Notes: a model not told the origin generated them from the letters alone. Shown: positions 18,535-28,627, numbered from the stretch's first letter. The stretch is 64,000 nt of DNA from Microbulbifer sp. MKSA007 (GCA_032615215.1 CP128433.1:4324501-4388500); one strand, 5' to 3'. Numbers and translations: made by a program.

Positions 18535-19701
18535 CTAGCGAGTTAACTGGTGCACTATTGCTTTTCGAATTGGGGGAAAGCGATCACTGACCCGCAACAC
18601 CATTTTGCGCAGCAACTTGGCCGGCAGGCGATCGTCGGTAAACAAATCCACCACCCTATTAGTTCCAGAGTAAATCGGCTTGGATTCAACCCGGTGCAGC
18701 ATCTGGTAACGGGCCAGGGCCCGAGTCAGCTTGGCCGGGTTATATAGACGGCTAACACTATCCAGTTGACGGGCCAAAGTATCCGCACCGGCCAAGCCCA
18801 AATTAAATCCATGTGCGGTCACTGGATGCATCCCCACAGCGGCATCTCCCACCAAGGCAAAGCGCTCAGTGAAAAAGTGATGTGCGTATACCGCAACCAA
18901 TGGATAACAGTGGCGCTCACCAAAAGCTTCGACACCGCCGAGCTGGGACGCGCTTTCGCGGGATACGTGCCCGGCAAACTCTTCATTACCCATCGCCATA
19001 ATCTGGGCAGAGAGACTGGCGGGAACAGTAACCACGGCCGATGAAATATTTGCCTTGGGCAAAGGCAACAGCGCCAGTGTCGAGCCGTAGCGGAAACACT
19101 CCCGGGCAATACCATCGTGGGGTAATTCGGTGCGTACAGGGCCGACAATTGCCACTCGGCCAAAGTCGCGCATATCGGCGCCAATTCCCGCCATGCGTCG
19201 CACTTCAGAAAAACGGCTGTCGGCTGCAACCACCAGGGAAGCGCGCACGCCCTCCCCCTCTGCCAACTCAAGATGACGCATGGCGCCACTCAATGTCATC
19301 CCGGTAACGGTCGAGTTATCGAGCAGCGTTATATTCTCAGTCTCCAAAACTGTCTCATATAAGATTCGCCGGATTGCAGAGTTGGAGACAATAAAACCCA
19401 GAGGCCCCCTCTCTCCCGGGCTAAAGTGGAGTGTCGAAGGGGAATTGCCGTCGACTACTTCGGCAGCATTTAGCGGGCTAATCTCTTCCGGGGATAATCT
19501 CTGCCAAGCCCCCAGTTCTTGCAGCAGCTTGTAGGATTTATGTGTCAGAGCAATCTCGCGGCCATCATCAACGGGAGCGGACAGCGCCGACTTATCCTGG
19601 CGCTCAATAATTGCCACCTGACACCCTTTGCGGGCGAGCATCACCGCCAAGGAAAGTCCCGCCGGTCCAGCACCTACGATAGCTACATCGGACTCCGTCA
19701 T
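18535..19701 (-). CDS. FAD-dependent monooxygenase of the UbiH/UbiF/UbiM/COQ6 family
   Basis: The 388-residue protein begins DVAIVGAGPAGLSLAVMLAR, a dinucleotide-binding fold. The family signature FALVGDAAVGMHPVTAHGFN, followed by LGLAGADTLARQL, lies near residues 275-305. Such enzymes hydroxylate the aromatic ring of ubiquinone precursors; the closest flavour seems to be UbiM, but I cannot distinguish it from a diverged UbiH by eye. ATG 19701 is preferred to an upstream in-frame start because homology begins there. It is transcribed away from the PhzF gene. Confidence 0.8.
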   Translation of the reverse strand: MTESDVAIVGAGPAGLSLAVMLARKGCQVAIIERQDKSALSAPVDDGREIALTHKSYKLLQELGAWQRLSPEEISPLNAAEVVDGNSPSTLHFSPGERGPLGFIVSNSAIRRILYETVLETENITLLDNSTVTGMTLSGAMRHLELAEGEGVRASLVVAADSRFSEVRRMAGIGADMRDFGRVAIVGPVRTELPHDGIARECFRYGSTLALLPLPKANISSAVVTVPASLSAQIMAMGNEEFAGHVSRESASQLGGVEAFGERHCYPLVAVYAHHFFTERFALVGDAAVGMHPVTAHGFNLGLAGADTLARQLDSVSRLYNPAKLTRALARYQMLHRVESKPIYSGTNRVVDLFTDDRLPAKLLRKMVLRVSDRFPPIRKAIVHQLTR

Positions 19702-19895
19702 TTTCACACCCCTGATTTGCACGCAACAAATACAAGTCACTCTAGTGACTCACATCCGGGATAAACTGATCCAGATCAGGTTAAAGCCAATCCCAAGCCG
19801 CTCTACAGAGGTATAAATTGGTGAACTTTAGGGGTATAAAATATCACGCCCGCCACCAGCGCTTCTGAAAAACTGGAGCACCATGGAGTTCAAAT

Positions 19896-20687
19896 ATGGA
19901 ACTTGAAATTCATTTCATTAACGCCTTTACCGACAAAGTCTTTCACGGAAATTCAGCCGGAGTTGTTGTTACTGAGGATTGGCTGGATGAAAATTTAATG
20001 CAGTCCATCGCTGCAGAAAATAATCTTTCCGAAACCGCGTTTCTGGTAAAACGCCCGGATACCAGTTATGGAATTCGCTGGTTTTCACCGTTAACGGAAA
20101 TTGATTTTTGTGGTCATGCCACCCTGGCGTCAGCCCATGTTCTTTTTTCTCAAAACCCTCAATGTGAGCAACTCCAGCTCCATGCTGCCGCTGTGGGCAA
20201 AATGACAATAAGCCGAGGGGAAAATGGAATTATTTCCATGGACTTCCCACGAAGGGAGCCACAACCCGTAGATCGCATACCGCCAGAATTACTGGAGGGG
20301 CTTTCAATAACACCAAGTCAGGTGTTACTTAACAACCAAGCTTACTTTGCCATCTACAATAGTGAGCGAGAAGTATTGGATGTACAGCAGGATGCGAGCA
20401 GCCTGCGAAAGCTCGCCCCCTACGATGTGGTCGTCACGGCAAAATCCGATAAGTACGATTTTATCTCCCGATATTTCTGGCCATCCAATGGTGGTGCCGA
20501 AGATCCGGTGACCGGTTCTATTCACACAGGGCTCACCCCTTACTGGTCACAAATTCTGGATAAGAAAGAGCTGATCGCCTATCAAGCCTCCAAGCGCGGC
20601 GGCCTGCTGAATTGCACCATCGCCGGGGACAGGGTCATTATCTCAGGCAAAGCAGTACCCTATTTGAGCGGGACCATACGGGTTTGA
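19896..20687 (+). CDS. PhzF-family isomerase/epimerase
   Basis: This 263-residue protein has the PhzF double-fold landmarks: KVFHGNSAGVVV at the N-terminus, ENNLSETAFLV with the conserved Glu, FCGHATLASAHVLF, and EDPVTGSIHTGLTPYW in the second half. The archetype isomerises a phenazine precursor, but most genomic members have unknown substrates. No phenazine genes are nearby, so a phenazine role is not supported. Confidence 0.85.
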   Translation: MELEIHFINAFTDKVFHGNSAGVVVTEDWLDENLMQSIAAENNLSETAFLVKRPDTSYGIRWFSPLTEIDFCGHATLASAHVLFSQNPQCEQLQLHAAAVGKMTISRGENGIISMDFPRREPQPVDRIPPELLEGLSITPSQVLLNNQAYFAIYNSEREVLDVQQDASSLRKLAPYDVVVTAKSDKYDFISRYFWPSNGGAEDPVTGSIHTGLTPYWSQILDKKELIAYQASKRGGLLNCTIAGDRVIISGKAVPYLSGTIRV

Positions 20688-20769
20688 TACCCCAACGCCG
20701 GGATTTCCAAAATAAATCACAGTTTCCCCTAATTACGATAAGTACAGCTAAACAGAGGAGCATTAAGCA

Positions 20770-21192
20770 ATGGAACAAAAAGGATCGTGCCTATGTGGCA
20801 CTATTAACTTCGAAATTGAAGGTGACTTTGGCGGCTTCTTTCTCTGCCACTGTAGTTACTGCCGCAAAGATACCGGTTCAGCCCATGCAGCAAACCTATT
20901 CTTCGCATCAGCGAAACTTGAATGGCTATCCGGTGCAGAACAAGTCAAAACCTTTAAGCTGGCAGGGACGAGGCACAGCAAAAGCTTTTGCAATCAATGC
21001 GGTTCCGCAGTGCCACGAGAAGATCCTGAAATTGGCCTCTTAGCGGTTCCCGCTGGCAGTCTGGATCGCCCAATAGATGTAAGGCCTAATGCCCATATCT
21101 TTATGGCCAGTAAAGCCGAGTGGGACCGGGAACTGGAAACAGTACCTAAAGTAGACAAACTACCCCAGGTAGCTAGTGCGGACTCTGAATAG
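20770..21192 (+). CDS. GFA family zinc protein (second paralogue)
   Basis: This 140-residue protein carries GSCLCGTINFE, CHCSYCRKDTGS and FCNQCGSAVP, the zinc Cys pattern of the GFA fold. It is only distantly similar to the GFA gene at 7435. The AGAGGAG ribosome site ends 10 bases before the ATG. It follows the PhzF gene by 82 bp and may share its transcript. The reaction is unproven. Confidence 0.85.
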   Translation: MEQKGSCLCGTINFEIEGDFGGFFLCHCSYCRKDTGSAHAANLFFASAKLEWLSGAEQVKTFKLAGTRHSKSFCNQCGSAVPREDPEIGLLAVPAGSLDRPIDVRPNAHIFMASKAEWDRELETVPKVDKLPQVASADSE

Positions 21193-21220
21193 ACCAGTTA
21201 ATGATGGCTTTACTCGACCA

Positions 21221-21256
21221 CAGTTGCTGCGATGATAAGGTTTCTCGCAGCAACTG
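21221..21256. terminator. Perfect hairpin between convergent genes
   Basis: A 12-bp perfect stem CAGTTGCTGCGA/TCGCAGCAACTG with a 12-base loop lies between the convergent GFA and nnrS genes. No long U-run follows, so it may protect 3' ends or terminate inefficiently. Confidence 0.45.
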
Positions 21257-21274
21257 AAGATCACATAGAGAGAA

Positions 21275-22435
21275 TTAGCCGGGATGACCGTCAACGCGCG
21301 GCTGGAAAAGCACCGGGGTGTAATACAGTAAGAAAAGCGTGTAACCGACTACCCAGGCAATAATTGCTGCGAGCAAACCACTCGGGGCGGGTGCCCAAAA
21401 CACACGTGCGAGAGCAGATAACGCCAGGGCCATAAAAGCCAGGGGCATCAAGCGCGGCGCCTTCAATATCCGACCTGTGTGGCCGAGACTGACGCGACTG
21501 GTCATAGACAAGATCAATCCGCCGATACCGCCAACGGCAAATGCGTGCAAGGCGGGACTCTGCCAGGAAGGGGCAATTTGGCTCCAGGCCAGAGCCGCGA
21601 GAAAACACCCCAAAATAACCAACCAGTAGCTCACATGCAGAGACCAAACCATCGGTTCTGCCCATATTTTTGTAGGGTGCCAGCGCACCACCCGGATCAC
21701 CTGCAAAATACCCAGAGAGACCGCAAAAAAGGCCCAAACCATTTGCGGCAAACCAACAGCCACCGATAGCAACAAGCCCACCGCAGCAATATGGGTACCC
21801 CACTCTACAGCCGGTATCTTATCTCTTGGGCTCAAGTGAAAGCGGCGCGCCGTAAAGAAGGGTATAACCCGCCCGCCGATTATCAGAATAATCGCCGTCA
21901 CCAACAGCAAAGCCAGCAAGGCGATTCGGCTCTGTGCCCCTGGCAGCAACCAGTGGCTAGCGGACAATGCAGCAAACATCAGCATCGCAGGCAATACAAA
22001 CATATTTCGCCACTGCTTGGTTCGCAACACCCTGGCTCCGAGCAAAAACGCTGAGAACAGGAAAAAGGAGACTTCAGCAATCACCGGCATCCAAATAGGG
22101 ACCGCCGCCAACAGGTAACCCAAACGGGCCAAGAGCCACAGGCCGACCAAAGCAATAAGTTGGGTTCCCTTTGGCGAGGGGATACCAGTCCAGGTTTGCA
22201 TGGCCGTGCCGAGAAAACCCACAACAACGGTAGCCGCGAACCCAAACAGCATCTCATGGGAGTGCCAGACTACCCCCATTCGAAAAGCCGGCATCTGCCA
22301 ACCGAATAACTGCCCCTGCCAGATAACCAGGGCAACCATACTCCACAGAGCAGCTCCCCAGAAAAAAGGGCGAAACGGCATACGCCAAATAGGTGCAATA
22401 GACTCCGCGCGCGCGCGGTCAACGATAGGTATCAA
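21275..22435 (-). CDS. nnrS: NnrS family haem-copper membrane protein
   Basis: The 386-residue product has about twelve membrane helices. It opens with IWRMPFRPFFWGAALWSM and contains GVVWHSHEMLFGFAATVVVG, both characteristic of NnrS. His residues in the helices are the presumed haem/copper ligands. NnrS protects against nitric oxide and nitrosative stress. No nitrite or NO reductase genes are nearby and I found no clear FNR/NNR box upstream, so regulation is unknown. Confidence 0.9.
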   Translation of the reverse strand: MIPIVDRARAESIAPIWRMPFRPFFWGAALWSMVALVIWQGQLFGWQMPAFRMGVVWHSHEMLFGFAATVVVGFLGTAMQTWTGIPSPKGTQLIALVGLWLLARLGYLLAAVPIWMPVIAEVSFFLFSAFLLGARVLRTKQWRNMFVLPAMLMFAALSASHWLLPGAQSRIALLALLLVTAIILIIGGRVIPFFTARRFHLSPRDKIPAVEWGTHIAAVGLLLSVAVGLPQMVWAFFAVSLGILQVIRVVRWHPTKIWAEPMVWSLHVSYWLVILGCFLAALAWSQIAPSWQSPALHAFAVGGIGGLILSMTSRVSLGHTGRILKAPRLMPLAFMALALSALARVFWAPAPSGLLAAIIAWVVGYTLFLLYYTPVLFQPRVDGHPG

Positions 22436-23094
22436 AATCCATTCTCCTTACCAACTACGGGAACACCAGGCTCCCTACACAAATAATTCGCAGTACAAGA
22501 CCACCCCGACAGGCCTGCTTTGCTTGGAGAATCAAAGGCGTCCTAAAAAAGCAGGACACAGGGGTTTATCTGTCCGGCGGCGCCGCAACCTAGGCAAAAG
22601 CGCCGACTTTTCAGTCATCCGCATCAGTGCGGGATATCGCCCGAGATTCCATTTCCAGGGATTGGGAAAGAGCCCTATTCTCACTCAATTAACAAAAATA
22701 GTTAACAAAAAAATGAGTAGTCTGTGAATTATTCTAACTGGGGTGAAGAATCTTTTTCTGTGTAGATAACCTGAAAAAACCACACGTTTTATAGGGTTAT
22801 TTCTATTTTCAGGAAAAACTGGGCAAAGGTGAAGTGGACTTGAAGTATCTCACAAGTTTACTCAAATTGGGAAGCACTTCCATTTACAGAAACATACACG
22901 GAGCCACCAATAAACAAACACTCAACCAGGAATAAAGCTTGAACCTATTTCCCTAGTAATTCAGTACTTATCTCTCATATACAAACCATTATATTTTCAC
23001 CATAATTTTATATGGCAATCATTACACGGTGCCCAGTGCCGGCAAGATACAGCCTAAGTTAAAGATTTACGCCAGCCTGTGCAGTGGAGGAATT
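22436..23094. other. Intergenic region upstream of CRP1
   Basis: This 660-base region separates nnrS from the first curlin-repeat gene. It becomes AT-rich after about 22680. It contains one copy of the 27-bp upstream motif (22953-22978), listed separately. No supported gene. Confidence 0.6.
22953..22978 (+). promoter_or_regulatory. 27-bp upstream motif, copy a (before CRP1)
   Basis: CTAGTAATTCAGTACTTATC followed by TCTCAT is a diverged copy of the CTAG-n-TCTCAGTGCTTTTATCTCAT motif found before several curlin-repeat genes. It lies 117 bases before the CRP1 start, so it may be close to that promoter. Confidence 0.4.
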
Positions 23095-24456
23095 ATGCTC
23101 ATACCAGGCTATCTTATCGCGGCATCAACCTTACTATTCTGCTGCCAGGCCCTCGCAACCAACACTTATATCCTGTCACAACAGGGTATTGGCAATCGGG
23201 CTATAGGGGACCAAAGCGACCCAACCATCATTAACAATCTCATCATGCAAACACAAGATGGTGAATTTAATAATGTGGTGGCTCAGCAATCCAACGGCAA
23301 TACTGAAGGATCTATTATCCAGTTGCAGAGAGGCGTATCAAACGAGCTAATGTCAGTCCAATCCAGCAGCCTGGGTAGCACGACATCAGTCTCCCAGCTT
23401 AATGTTCTCAACAAGGCCGAAACCTCACAGACAAGTACACTGTTTAGCACTATAAGCATCAGTCAGGAACAATCCCTAAATCAAATTACGAGCATACAAA
23501 ACCTTTCCACTGGTACAACTGCTAACATCTCGCAGATAGGAACCCTAAATTTTTCGGAATCTATCCAAGATGATGTTGCTCTTAGTGATGTCTCTATTAG
23601 CCAGTTAGGTAATTTTAATAGAGCTGAGATTATCGATAAAGAAAGTGGCATAGCAAACTCTGCCAGTATTATCCAAAGTGGAAGCCAGAATATTGATACT
23701 AGAATTATCCTGATACAGTCTCTGGGAACCAATAATCAAATTCAACAATTTGGCAATAACAACACTGCCCGGATAACAAATACTAACGGCGCCTTTAATA
23801 CCAACTCAATAGTACAACTTACAGATTCCAGTGCTACTAGCATCCAAACAAGCAACTCTATTCAGGGATTTAACAGTTCCATCCAGCAAGGACAGAGTAA
23901 TCGCGCTTCTATAATTGTTAATCTTGCTCAAAACAACCAGGCCTTTACATCTCAAAGTGGAACAAACAACGGGTCCACAATCAACCAGATAAACATCAAT
24001 AATTTTTCCGAGATAACACAAACAGGAACAAGTAATAGCGCCACGTCAATACAACTCGCTATTGAAGGGGCCAGTAGTGTTGTCACACAAAGTGGATCGG
24101 ATAATAGTGCTGATATTAGTCAAAGTGGATCAGCCTCTGAGGCAGCTATAGACCAGGAATTTGATCAAAATACATTAATAGCCATTCAAGATGGCTTTAG
24201 TGCAAGACTACAGTTGCTGCAACAAGGCCTACAGAATCAAGTAAGTTCAACGCAGTCTGGTTATATTGATGATGCGGACATCATTCAACTGGGTGAGCTA
24301 AACACTATCAATCTCACTCAAACCGGCAGATTTAATAGTGCAGAGCTACTACAACTAGGTACAGACAACTTTCTCCAGGTAATTCAATTGAGTTTTGGTG
24401 CTACTATCTCCATTTCACAGATTGGCAGTAACAATTCTGCGATATACATACAGTAG
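23095..24456 (+). CDS. Curlin-repeat secreted protein CRP1
   Basis: The product is 453 residues from ATG 23095, which follows GGAGG by 6 bases; a longer upstream start is rejected because the signal peptide would be internal. A signal peptide ends near CQALA. The mature protein begins NTYILSQQGIGNRAIGDQSD, the N-terminal block shared by this family, then has about twenty degenerate 22-residue repeats of the form A/S-x-Q-x-G-x-x-N-x-A. It ends GSNNSAIYIQ. The pattern is that of CsgA/CsgB-like amyloid subunits, each repeat forming a strand-turn-strand rung. It is the most diverged plus-strand member. No curli export genes are nearby. Confidence 0.85.
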   Translation: MLIPGYLIAASTLLFCCQALATNTYILSQQGIGNRAIGDQSDPTIINNLIMQTQDGEFNNVVAQQSNGNTEGSIIQLQRGVSNELMSVQSSSLGSTTSVSQLNVLNKAETSQTSTLFSTISISQEQSLNQITSIQNLSTGTTANISQIGTLNFSESIQDDVALSDVSISQLGNFNRAEIIDKESGIANSASIIQSGSQNIDTRIILIQSLGTNNQIQQFGNNNTARITNTNGAFNTNSIVQLTDSSATSIQTSNSIQGFNSSIQQGQSNRASIIVNLAQNNQAFTSQSGTNNGSTINQININNFSEITQTGTSNSATSIQLAIEGASSVVTQSGSDNSADISQSGSASEAAIDQEFDQNTLIAIQDGFSARLQLLQQGLQNQVSSTQSGYIDDADIIQLGELNTINLTQTGRFNSAELLQLGTDNFLQVIQLSFGATISISQIGSNNSAIYIQ

Positions 24457-24491
24457 AGAAAGAGGCTAAGAAAAACCATATTATTTATTGC

Positions 24492-25888
24492 TCAGATTTT
24501 TTCTTTCTGGGAAACATCCCCTTTCACAAACAGCAAACTTACAATCAGTGCTGCAGCAGCCAAACACGCATTAACAGTAAATGCCCGATCAATACCTTCA
24601 GATAATTCCGGAGCCATCGCAACAACCGTTGTATTCATCGCCAGACCAATAGCACCGCCGATAATTTGGAACATATAAATTAAGGCCGCCGCCAAGCTTG
24701 CCCTGGCAGGCCCCAATACCGTAACCGCAGTAGTCGTTATCGTAGGAAAATATAAGCCTAATCCTATACCGAGAGTGAGCATTCCCGGTACCAAGTGCAG
24801 ATAGTGATCGCGAACCACTAGGCCAGAAAGTAAAAACATTCCCAAACCTAAAAAGAGTGCCGCTCCCGCTAAAATTAGGCGAGCCCCCAAAAATTCATAT
24901 AACCACCCTGCTATATATGAGACTACCGCATAGGTAATCATCACCGGCAATAAACCCGCACCAGACCAAACTGCAGAATAGCTCAACTCCTTAATTAAAA
25001 ATTGAGGAATATAAAGCAACATAGATACAAAAGTGACCGATAGAAGCAAAGTCACCAGACAGATAGAAAAAAAGCGCCAATTAGTAGCTACATCCGGGGG
25101 AATAAGTGGGTCAGAGCGAGTATGAGGCTCAACCCAGGCAAATACCAAAAAGAAAATCACCGATGTTACTAAAAGTCCAATCACTAAAGGACTTCTAAAT
25201 CCTACATCGATAGCAAAATCCAGAGATAACATTAAAGCCAAAAGGCTAATTGATAATGAGGCCATCCCCCAATAGTCAACCTTTTCATTGCTCTCATCGG
25301 GCTTATCATCCTCAATTACTTTCCAGCCCACCAACATTGCCGCCAAAGCGATGGGTAAGTTAATAAAAAAATCCAGCGCCAGCTAAGAAAATCTGTAAAG
25401 AAACCACCCAACAGTGGCCCTACAGAGTTCGCAAAGCCACACACCGTCATTATCAAACCGCCTGCCTGACCGGCGCGGTCATCAGGCATGATCTGATAGG
25501 TCATGCCGAGCACAGCGGGCCACATCAGAGCACCACCAACACCCATTAATGCCCGGCTTCCCAGCAGCATCCATTCATTGACGGCCAGACCACCCAAAAC
25601 TGAGAAAAAGACGAAGATTGAGGTTCCAACAAAAAATAGCCGGCGCCGACCAAACATATCCGCCAAGCGCCCGCCAGTAACTATAAAAATCCCGAACACC
25701 AATGCATAACCGTTAATCACCCACTGAAGGGTGGAGATATCTGCGTTAAAGTGTTTTTCCATTGCAGGGATAGCGACGGAGAAGGCCGTAAAATCATTGG
25801 CCACCAAAAAGACTGCCAACGACAATGCTGTTAAGCCAATAATCTGTGATCGCGATAGCGGGGTCTTTGAGGCTGCCATAAATGCCAA
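24492..25888 (-). CDS. MFS drug/solute exporter (DHA2-like), one frameshift
   Basis: The N-terminal half (25316-25888) has motif A GGRLADMFGRRRLFF and the LMWPAVLGMTYQI segment. It loses frame at SWRWIF. The other half continues as INLPIALAAMLVGWKV and runs to 24492 through further membrane helices. The break is at an A7 run (25365-25371 on the plus strand); one extra A gives a continuous protein of about 465 residues with SWRWIFFINLPIA, a conserved motif in this family. A sequencing error is likely. Substrate unknown. The gene converges on CRP1. Confidence 0.8.
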
Positions 25889-26014
25889 ACTTCACACTTT
25901 GCAAGTTATGCAATGGATATATAAGCTTGGACCAATGAAGGACCAACTGCAGCGCAAATTATCAGGCAACACCAAGTAACAGCCTAGAACCAATGGGGTT
26001 CTCATAAACTTTAT

Positions 26015-26043
26015 TACTAGAATCTCGGTGCTTTTCTCCTATA
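26015..26043 (+). promoter_or_regulatory. 27-bp upstream motif, copy b
   Basis: TTACTAGAATCTCGGTGCTT continued by TTCTCCTAT lies 76 bases before leader element E1 and about 310 bases before the decayed curlin copy. Confidence 0.45.
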
Positions 26044-26090
26044 TCCAGAATTACTTTCTTCCGCAATACTCTGATTAGGTCCCAGCTCAG

Positions 26091-26165
26091 GCATAGACAA
26101 GCATTAATGCCAACAACAATGGCTTGATGTCAGTGTAAGTCCGCAGTCTCACTAATCCTCATTCC
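26091..26165 (+). promoter_or_regulatory. Curlin leader element E1
   Basis: The first of three strongly similar ~75-bp elements (E1-E3). It starts GGCAT, has the palindrome GCATTAATGC, then ATGGCTTG, CAGTGTAAG and GCAGTCTCACTAATCC. It precedes the decayed copy at 26328 by about 165 bases. Confidence 0.6.
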
Positions 26166-26327
26166 ATGTTAAGCAGATCGATCAACCCAAAAAGCAGTAT
26201 CCGGTAGCAGAAGTATTTAAAGCTATCAGCCGATGATCAATCAGGATTGATCGACAGGCTTGAGCGGGGCCCCTTCTCCAATTCTTATAAATCAAAAATC
26301 AAAGACTGACAGGATTTTCCCATCAAG

Positions 26328-26617
26328 GTGCTATCTTTAGCCATTACCATTCTCTCGATCAATCATGGCCATCAGGCCCTGGCGAACAGTACTTACTCAT
26401 CAACCAAGTAAGAACTGGCAACACTGCTACTGAATATCAAATTGAACAAACAACCACTAACAACTTAATAAATCAAGCTCAGATTGGTGATAATAATAAC
26501 GTTGAAGCAACACAATTTAACGGCAACAACAATTAAATAATGCCCACGCAGGCAGGAATGAACGATAGCATCACCACTACTTAAATTGGTAATAATACCG
26601 CGATTTCTCTGCAGTAA
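26328..26617 (+). pseudogene. Decayed curlin-repeat gene (psi-A)
   Basis: A signal-peptide-like segment (LSLAITILSINHGHQALANS) is followed by a frame change into NQVRTGNTATEYQIEQTTTN. The family block NLINQAQIGDNNNVEATQFN comes next, then in-frame stops at about 26534 and 26582, and a terminal IGNNTAISLQ-stop. Most of the repeat core is missing, so a large internal deletion plus nonsense mutations are present. The leader element and motif upstream are still intact, showing that a full gene once stood here. Confidence 0.8.
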
Positions 26618-26740
26618 AGCCATGTGCCTATCTCTAGAAATTTGTATGTTCAGACAGCTATCTCCCAGAATCTATCATCCAACCCTCCTCCCAGCAGCCA
26701 CATCCTAACACACTGAAAATATCAGATATTTTCCGACTTT

Positions 26741-26770
26741 AGTCCCAGTATCTCAGTGTTTTTATCTCAT
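26741..26770 (+). promoter_or_regulatory. 27-bp upstream motif, copy c (before CRP2)
   Basis: CCCAGTATCTCAGTGTTTTT continued by ATCTCAT. It lies 195 bases upstream of E2 and about 420 bases before the CRP2 start. Confidence 0.5.
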
Positions 26771-26964
26771 TCCCCTGAGGAGTCTCATGGTCAATACTTT
26801 TTCCAAGGCTCCAATATCTGAAACGAGCTGGATTTCGACTTTTGGAGAGCCCAATCAAACGGATTACAGAGGAGAAATATCTATGACAAACGGTGAGCAC
26901 TTATGCCCACCAGAATTTGGAATCATTGAGCCTTTTAGATAAAGCCGCCAATGATCACCGCCCC

Positions 26965-27040
26965 GGCATAGCCAGGTATTAATGCCGATGGCTTGGAGCC
27001 AGTGCAAGTCAGCAGTCTCACTACTTCTCTCACCATTTAG
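26965..27040 (+). promoter_or_regulatory. Curlin leader element E2
   Basis: GGCATAGCCAGGTATTAATG followed by CCGATGGCTTG, CAGTGCAAG, GCAGTCTCACTACTTC. It is nearly collinear with E1 and E3 and ends 147 bases before the CRP2 start. Confidence 0.65.
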
Positions 27041-27186
27041 GGCCGATCAAATAACCTCCAATGCCCGACGGATGGTAGGTCGACGTTCGATTACACGGGA
27101 TTGGATATGGATTTCACCTGTGTTGTACAGGAAGTACTGTGGACGCCATCAAAGCGCCATAGCGAGTTGAAGTAAAGGAGTTACTT

Positions 27187-28482
27187 GTGAAGATCTTACC
27201 TATAGCCGTTACCGCTCTATCCCTTGCCATAAGTGGCCTGGTTCATGCAGATGACAATGAATATATTCTCTATCAAGAAGGTACGGGAAATACAGCCTCA
27301 GGGGATCAAAGTGATCCCTCTATATTTAACAACCTCATCGAACAGACTCAAATTGGGGATAATAATGATGTTGAGGCCATCCAGTCTAATGGCAATACCA
27401 ACGGCACTATTATTCAATTTCAAGAAGGGGATAATAACACTTCAGATGCCACTCAAGATGCCACCACTGACTCCATCATTGAGGTCATTATCTTTGGTGA
27501 CGGCAATGATATGGATCCCACGCAAACATCAACCAGCAATTCCTTCATGCAATTGGATGTAACAGGGAATAATAATTCTGGAGGCGGCTCACAGGATGCC
27601 ACTTCTGATACCTCATTAATATACATCATGGAAGGCAATGACAATCTTGGCTTTTCAGTTCAGAATAATGTTTCCAACAGTTCAATGAGCTTTACCTTTG
27701 TAGGTGACGATAATCTTGGCTCCTCTGTACAACAAGACTCCGATTCCGCAACTTTAGTAGCTGAAAGTTATGGTGACGATAATCTTGTTAGCACCACCCA
27801 GAATGTCAGCTCAAGCACTACGATAATGATCTTTCAAACCGGGGATAGTAATCTTGCGGCCGCTGGAGAGCAGATTGGCAGTGCGAATAATACAGCCACA
27901 ATTACTCAAATTGGGAGCTCAAATATAGGTGGACTTGGTCGTTTTAATAGCTTTAGTCAAAGCACTACGTATGAGCAGTTTGGAGACGGTAACCTATTTG
28001 ATAATGCAACCATTGACTCAAGCAATAGTATTGGAACGGTCCTACAGCAAGGAAATGGCAATACTAGTCTTGCCCTATTACAGACGGTATCTGATAACGC
28101 CTATTACATATCACAGATCGGTGATGGAAATATGGTATTTCTTACCCAGTCTGGATCAAGTCACACTGCTGAGATCATTCAGATGAGTGATTTAAATGAG
28201 ATAAATGCAGATCAACAAAGCTTTGATAACGATCTGTACGCTCTACAAAACGGTGAGGACAACCTGATCAATTCACTGCAGGATGGGGACAGTGAAATGG
28301 CAACACTAAGTCAGGCAGGCACCCTGAATGAAATAGATCTCACCCAAAGTGGACAACAGGACACTGCCACTCTATCTCAGGACGGTAACAACAACTTTCT
28401 AAGTGTTACCCAAACCGGATTTAGCGATAGCATCAATGTTACCCAGTTGGGTGACAACAATAGTGCCACTTTTACACAATAA
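27187..28482 (+). CDS. Curlin-repeat secreted protein CRP2
   Basis: The product is 431 residues from GTG 27187, preceded by AAAGGAGTTACTT. The signal peptide ends near SGLVHA. The N-terminal block contains YQEGTGNTASGDQSDPSIFN and EQTQIGDNNDVEAIQ. Residues about 95-205 hold non-canonical repeats in which the first Gln of Q-x-G is replaced by a hydrophobic or Thr residue (SSMSFTFVGDDNLGSSVQ). Classical repeats return afterwards and the end is TQLGDNNSATFTQ. The last ~120 residues match CRP3 and CRP7 closely. A secreted amyloid-type structural protein is the likely role. Confidence 0.85.
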   Translation: MKILPIAVTALSLAISGLVHADDNEYILYQEGTGNTASGDQSDPSIFNNLIEQTQIGDNNDVEAIQSNGNTNGTIIQFQEGDNNTSDATQDATTDSIIEVIIFGDGNDMDPTQTSTSNSFMQLDVTGNNNSGGGSQDATSDTSLIYIMEGNDNLGFSVQNNVSNSSMSFTFVGDDNLGSSVQQDSDSATLVAESYGDDNLVSTTQNVSSSTTIMIFQTGDSNLAAAGEQIGSANNTATITQIGSSNIGGLGRFNSFSQSTTYEQFGDGNLFDNATIDSSNSIGTVLQQGNGNTSLALLQTVSDNAYYISQIGDGNMVFLTQSGSSHTAEIIQMSDLNEINADQQSFDNDLYALQNGEDNLINSLQDGDSEMATLSQAGTLNEIDLTQSGQQDTATLSQDGNNNFLSVTQTGFSDSINVTQLGDNNSATFTQ

Positions 28483-28492
28483 CTAGTTAATG

Positions 28493-28524
28493 GAAGCCCA
28501 TATACTCATATATGGGCTTCTTCT
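28493..28524 (+). terminator. Strong terminator after CRP2
   Basis: A perfect 12-bp stem GAAGCCCATATA/TATATGGGCTTC with a CTCA loop is followed by TTCTT. It lies 10 bases past the CRP2 stop, so CRP2 is probably monocistronic. Confidence 0.8.
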
Positions 28525-28599
28525 TACCATCCATATTCTATCCACTACCAAACATAAATATAAATCTGTAATGAAATTACTATATAAATCAGACTTTTT

Positions 28600-28627
28600 T
28601 ACTAGTATCTCAGTGCTTTTATCTCAT
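28600..28627 (+). promoter_or_regulatory. 27-bp upstream motif, copy d (before CRP3)
   Basis: TACTAGTATCTCAGTGCTTT continued by TATCTCAT: the copy closest to consensus. It lies 219 bases before E3 and about 410 bases before CRP3. Confidence 0.5.

Larger units (their letters stand above)
26618..27186. other. Upstream region of CRP2
   Basis: This stretch of about 570 bases has no gene seen. It contains motif copy c (26741-26770) and leader element E2 (26965-27040), and ends with the ribosome site AAAGGAG at 27174. Confidence 0.6.

Noticed and set aside
22436..22740. FNR/NNR-type operator upstream of nnrS
   Set aside because: I found no TTGAT-n4-ATCAA-like site near the start codon.
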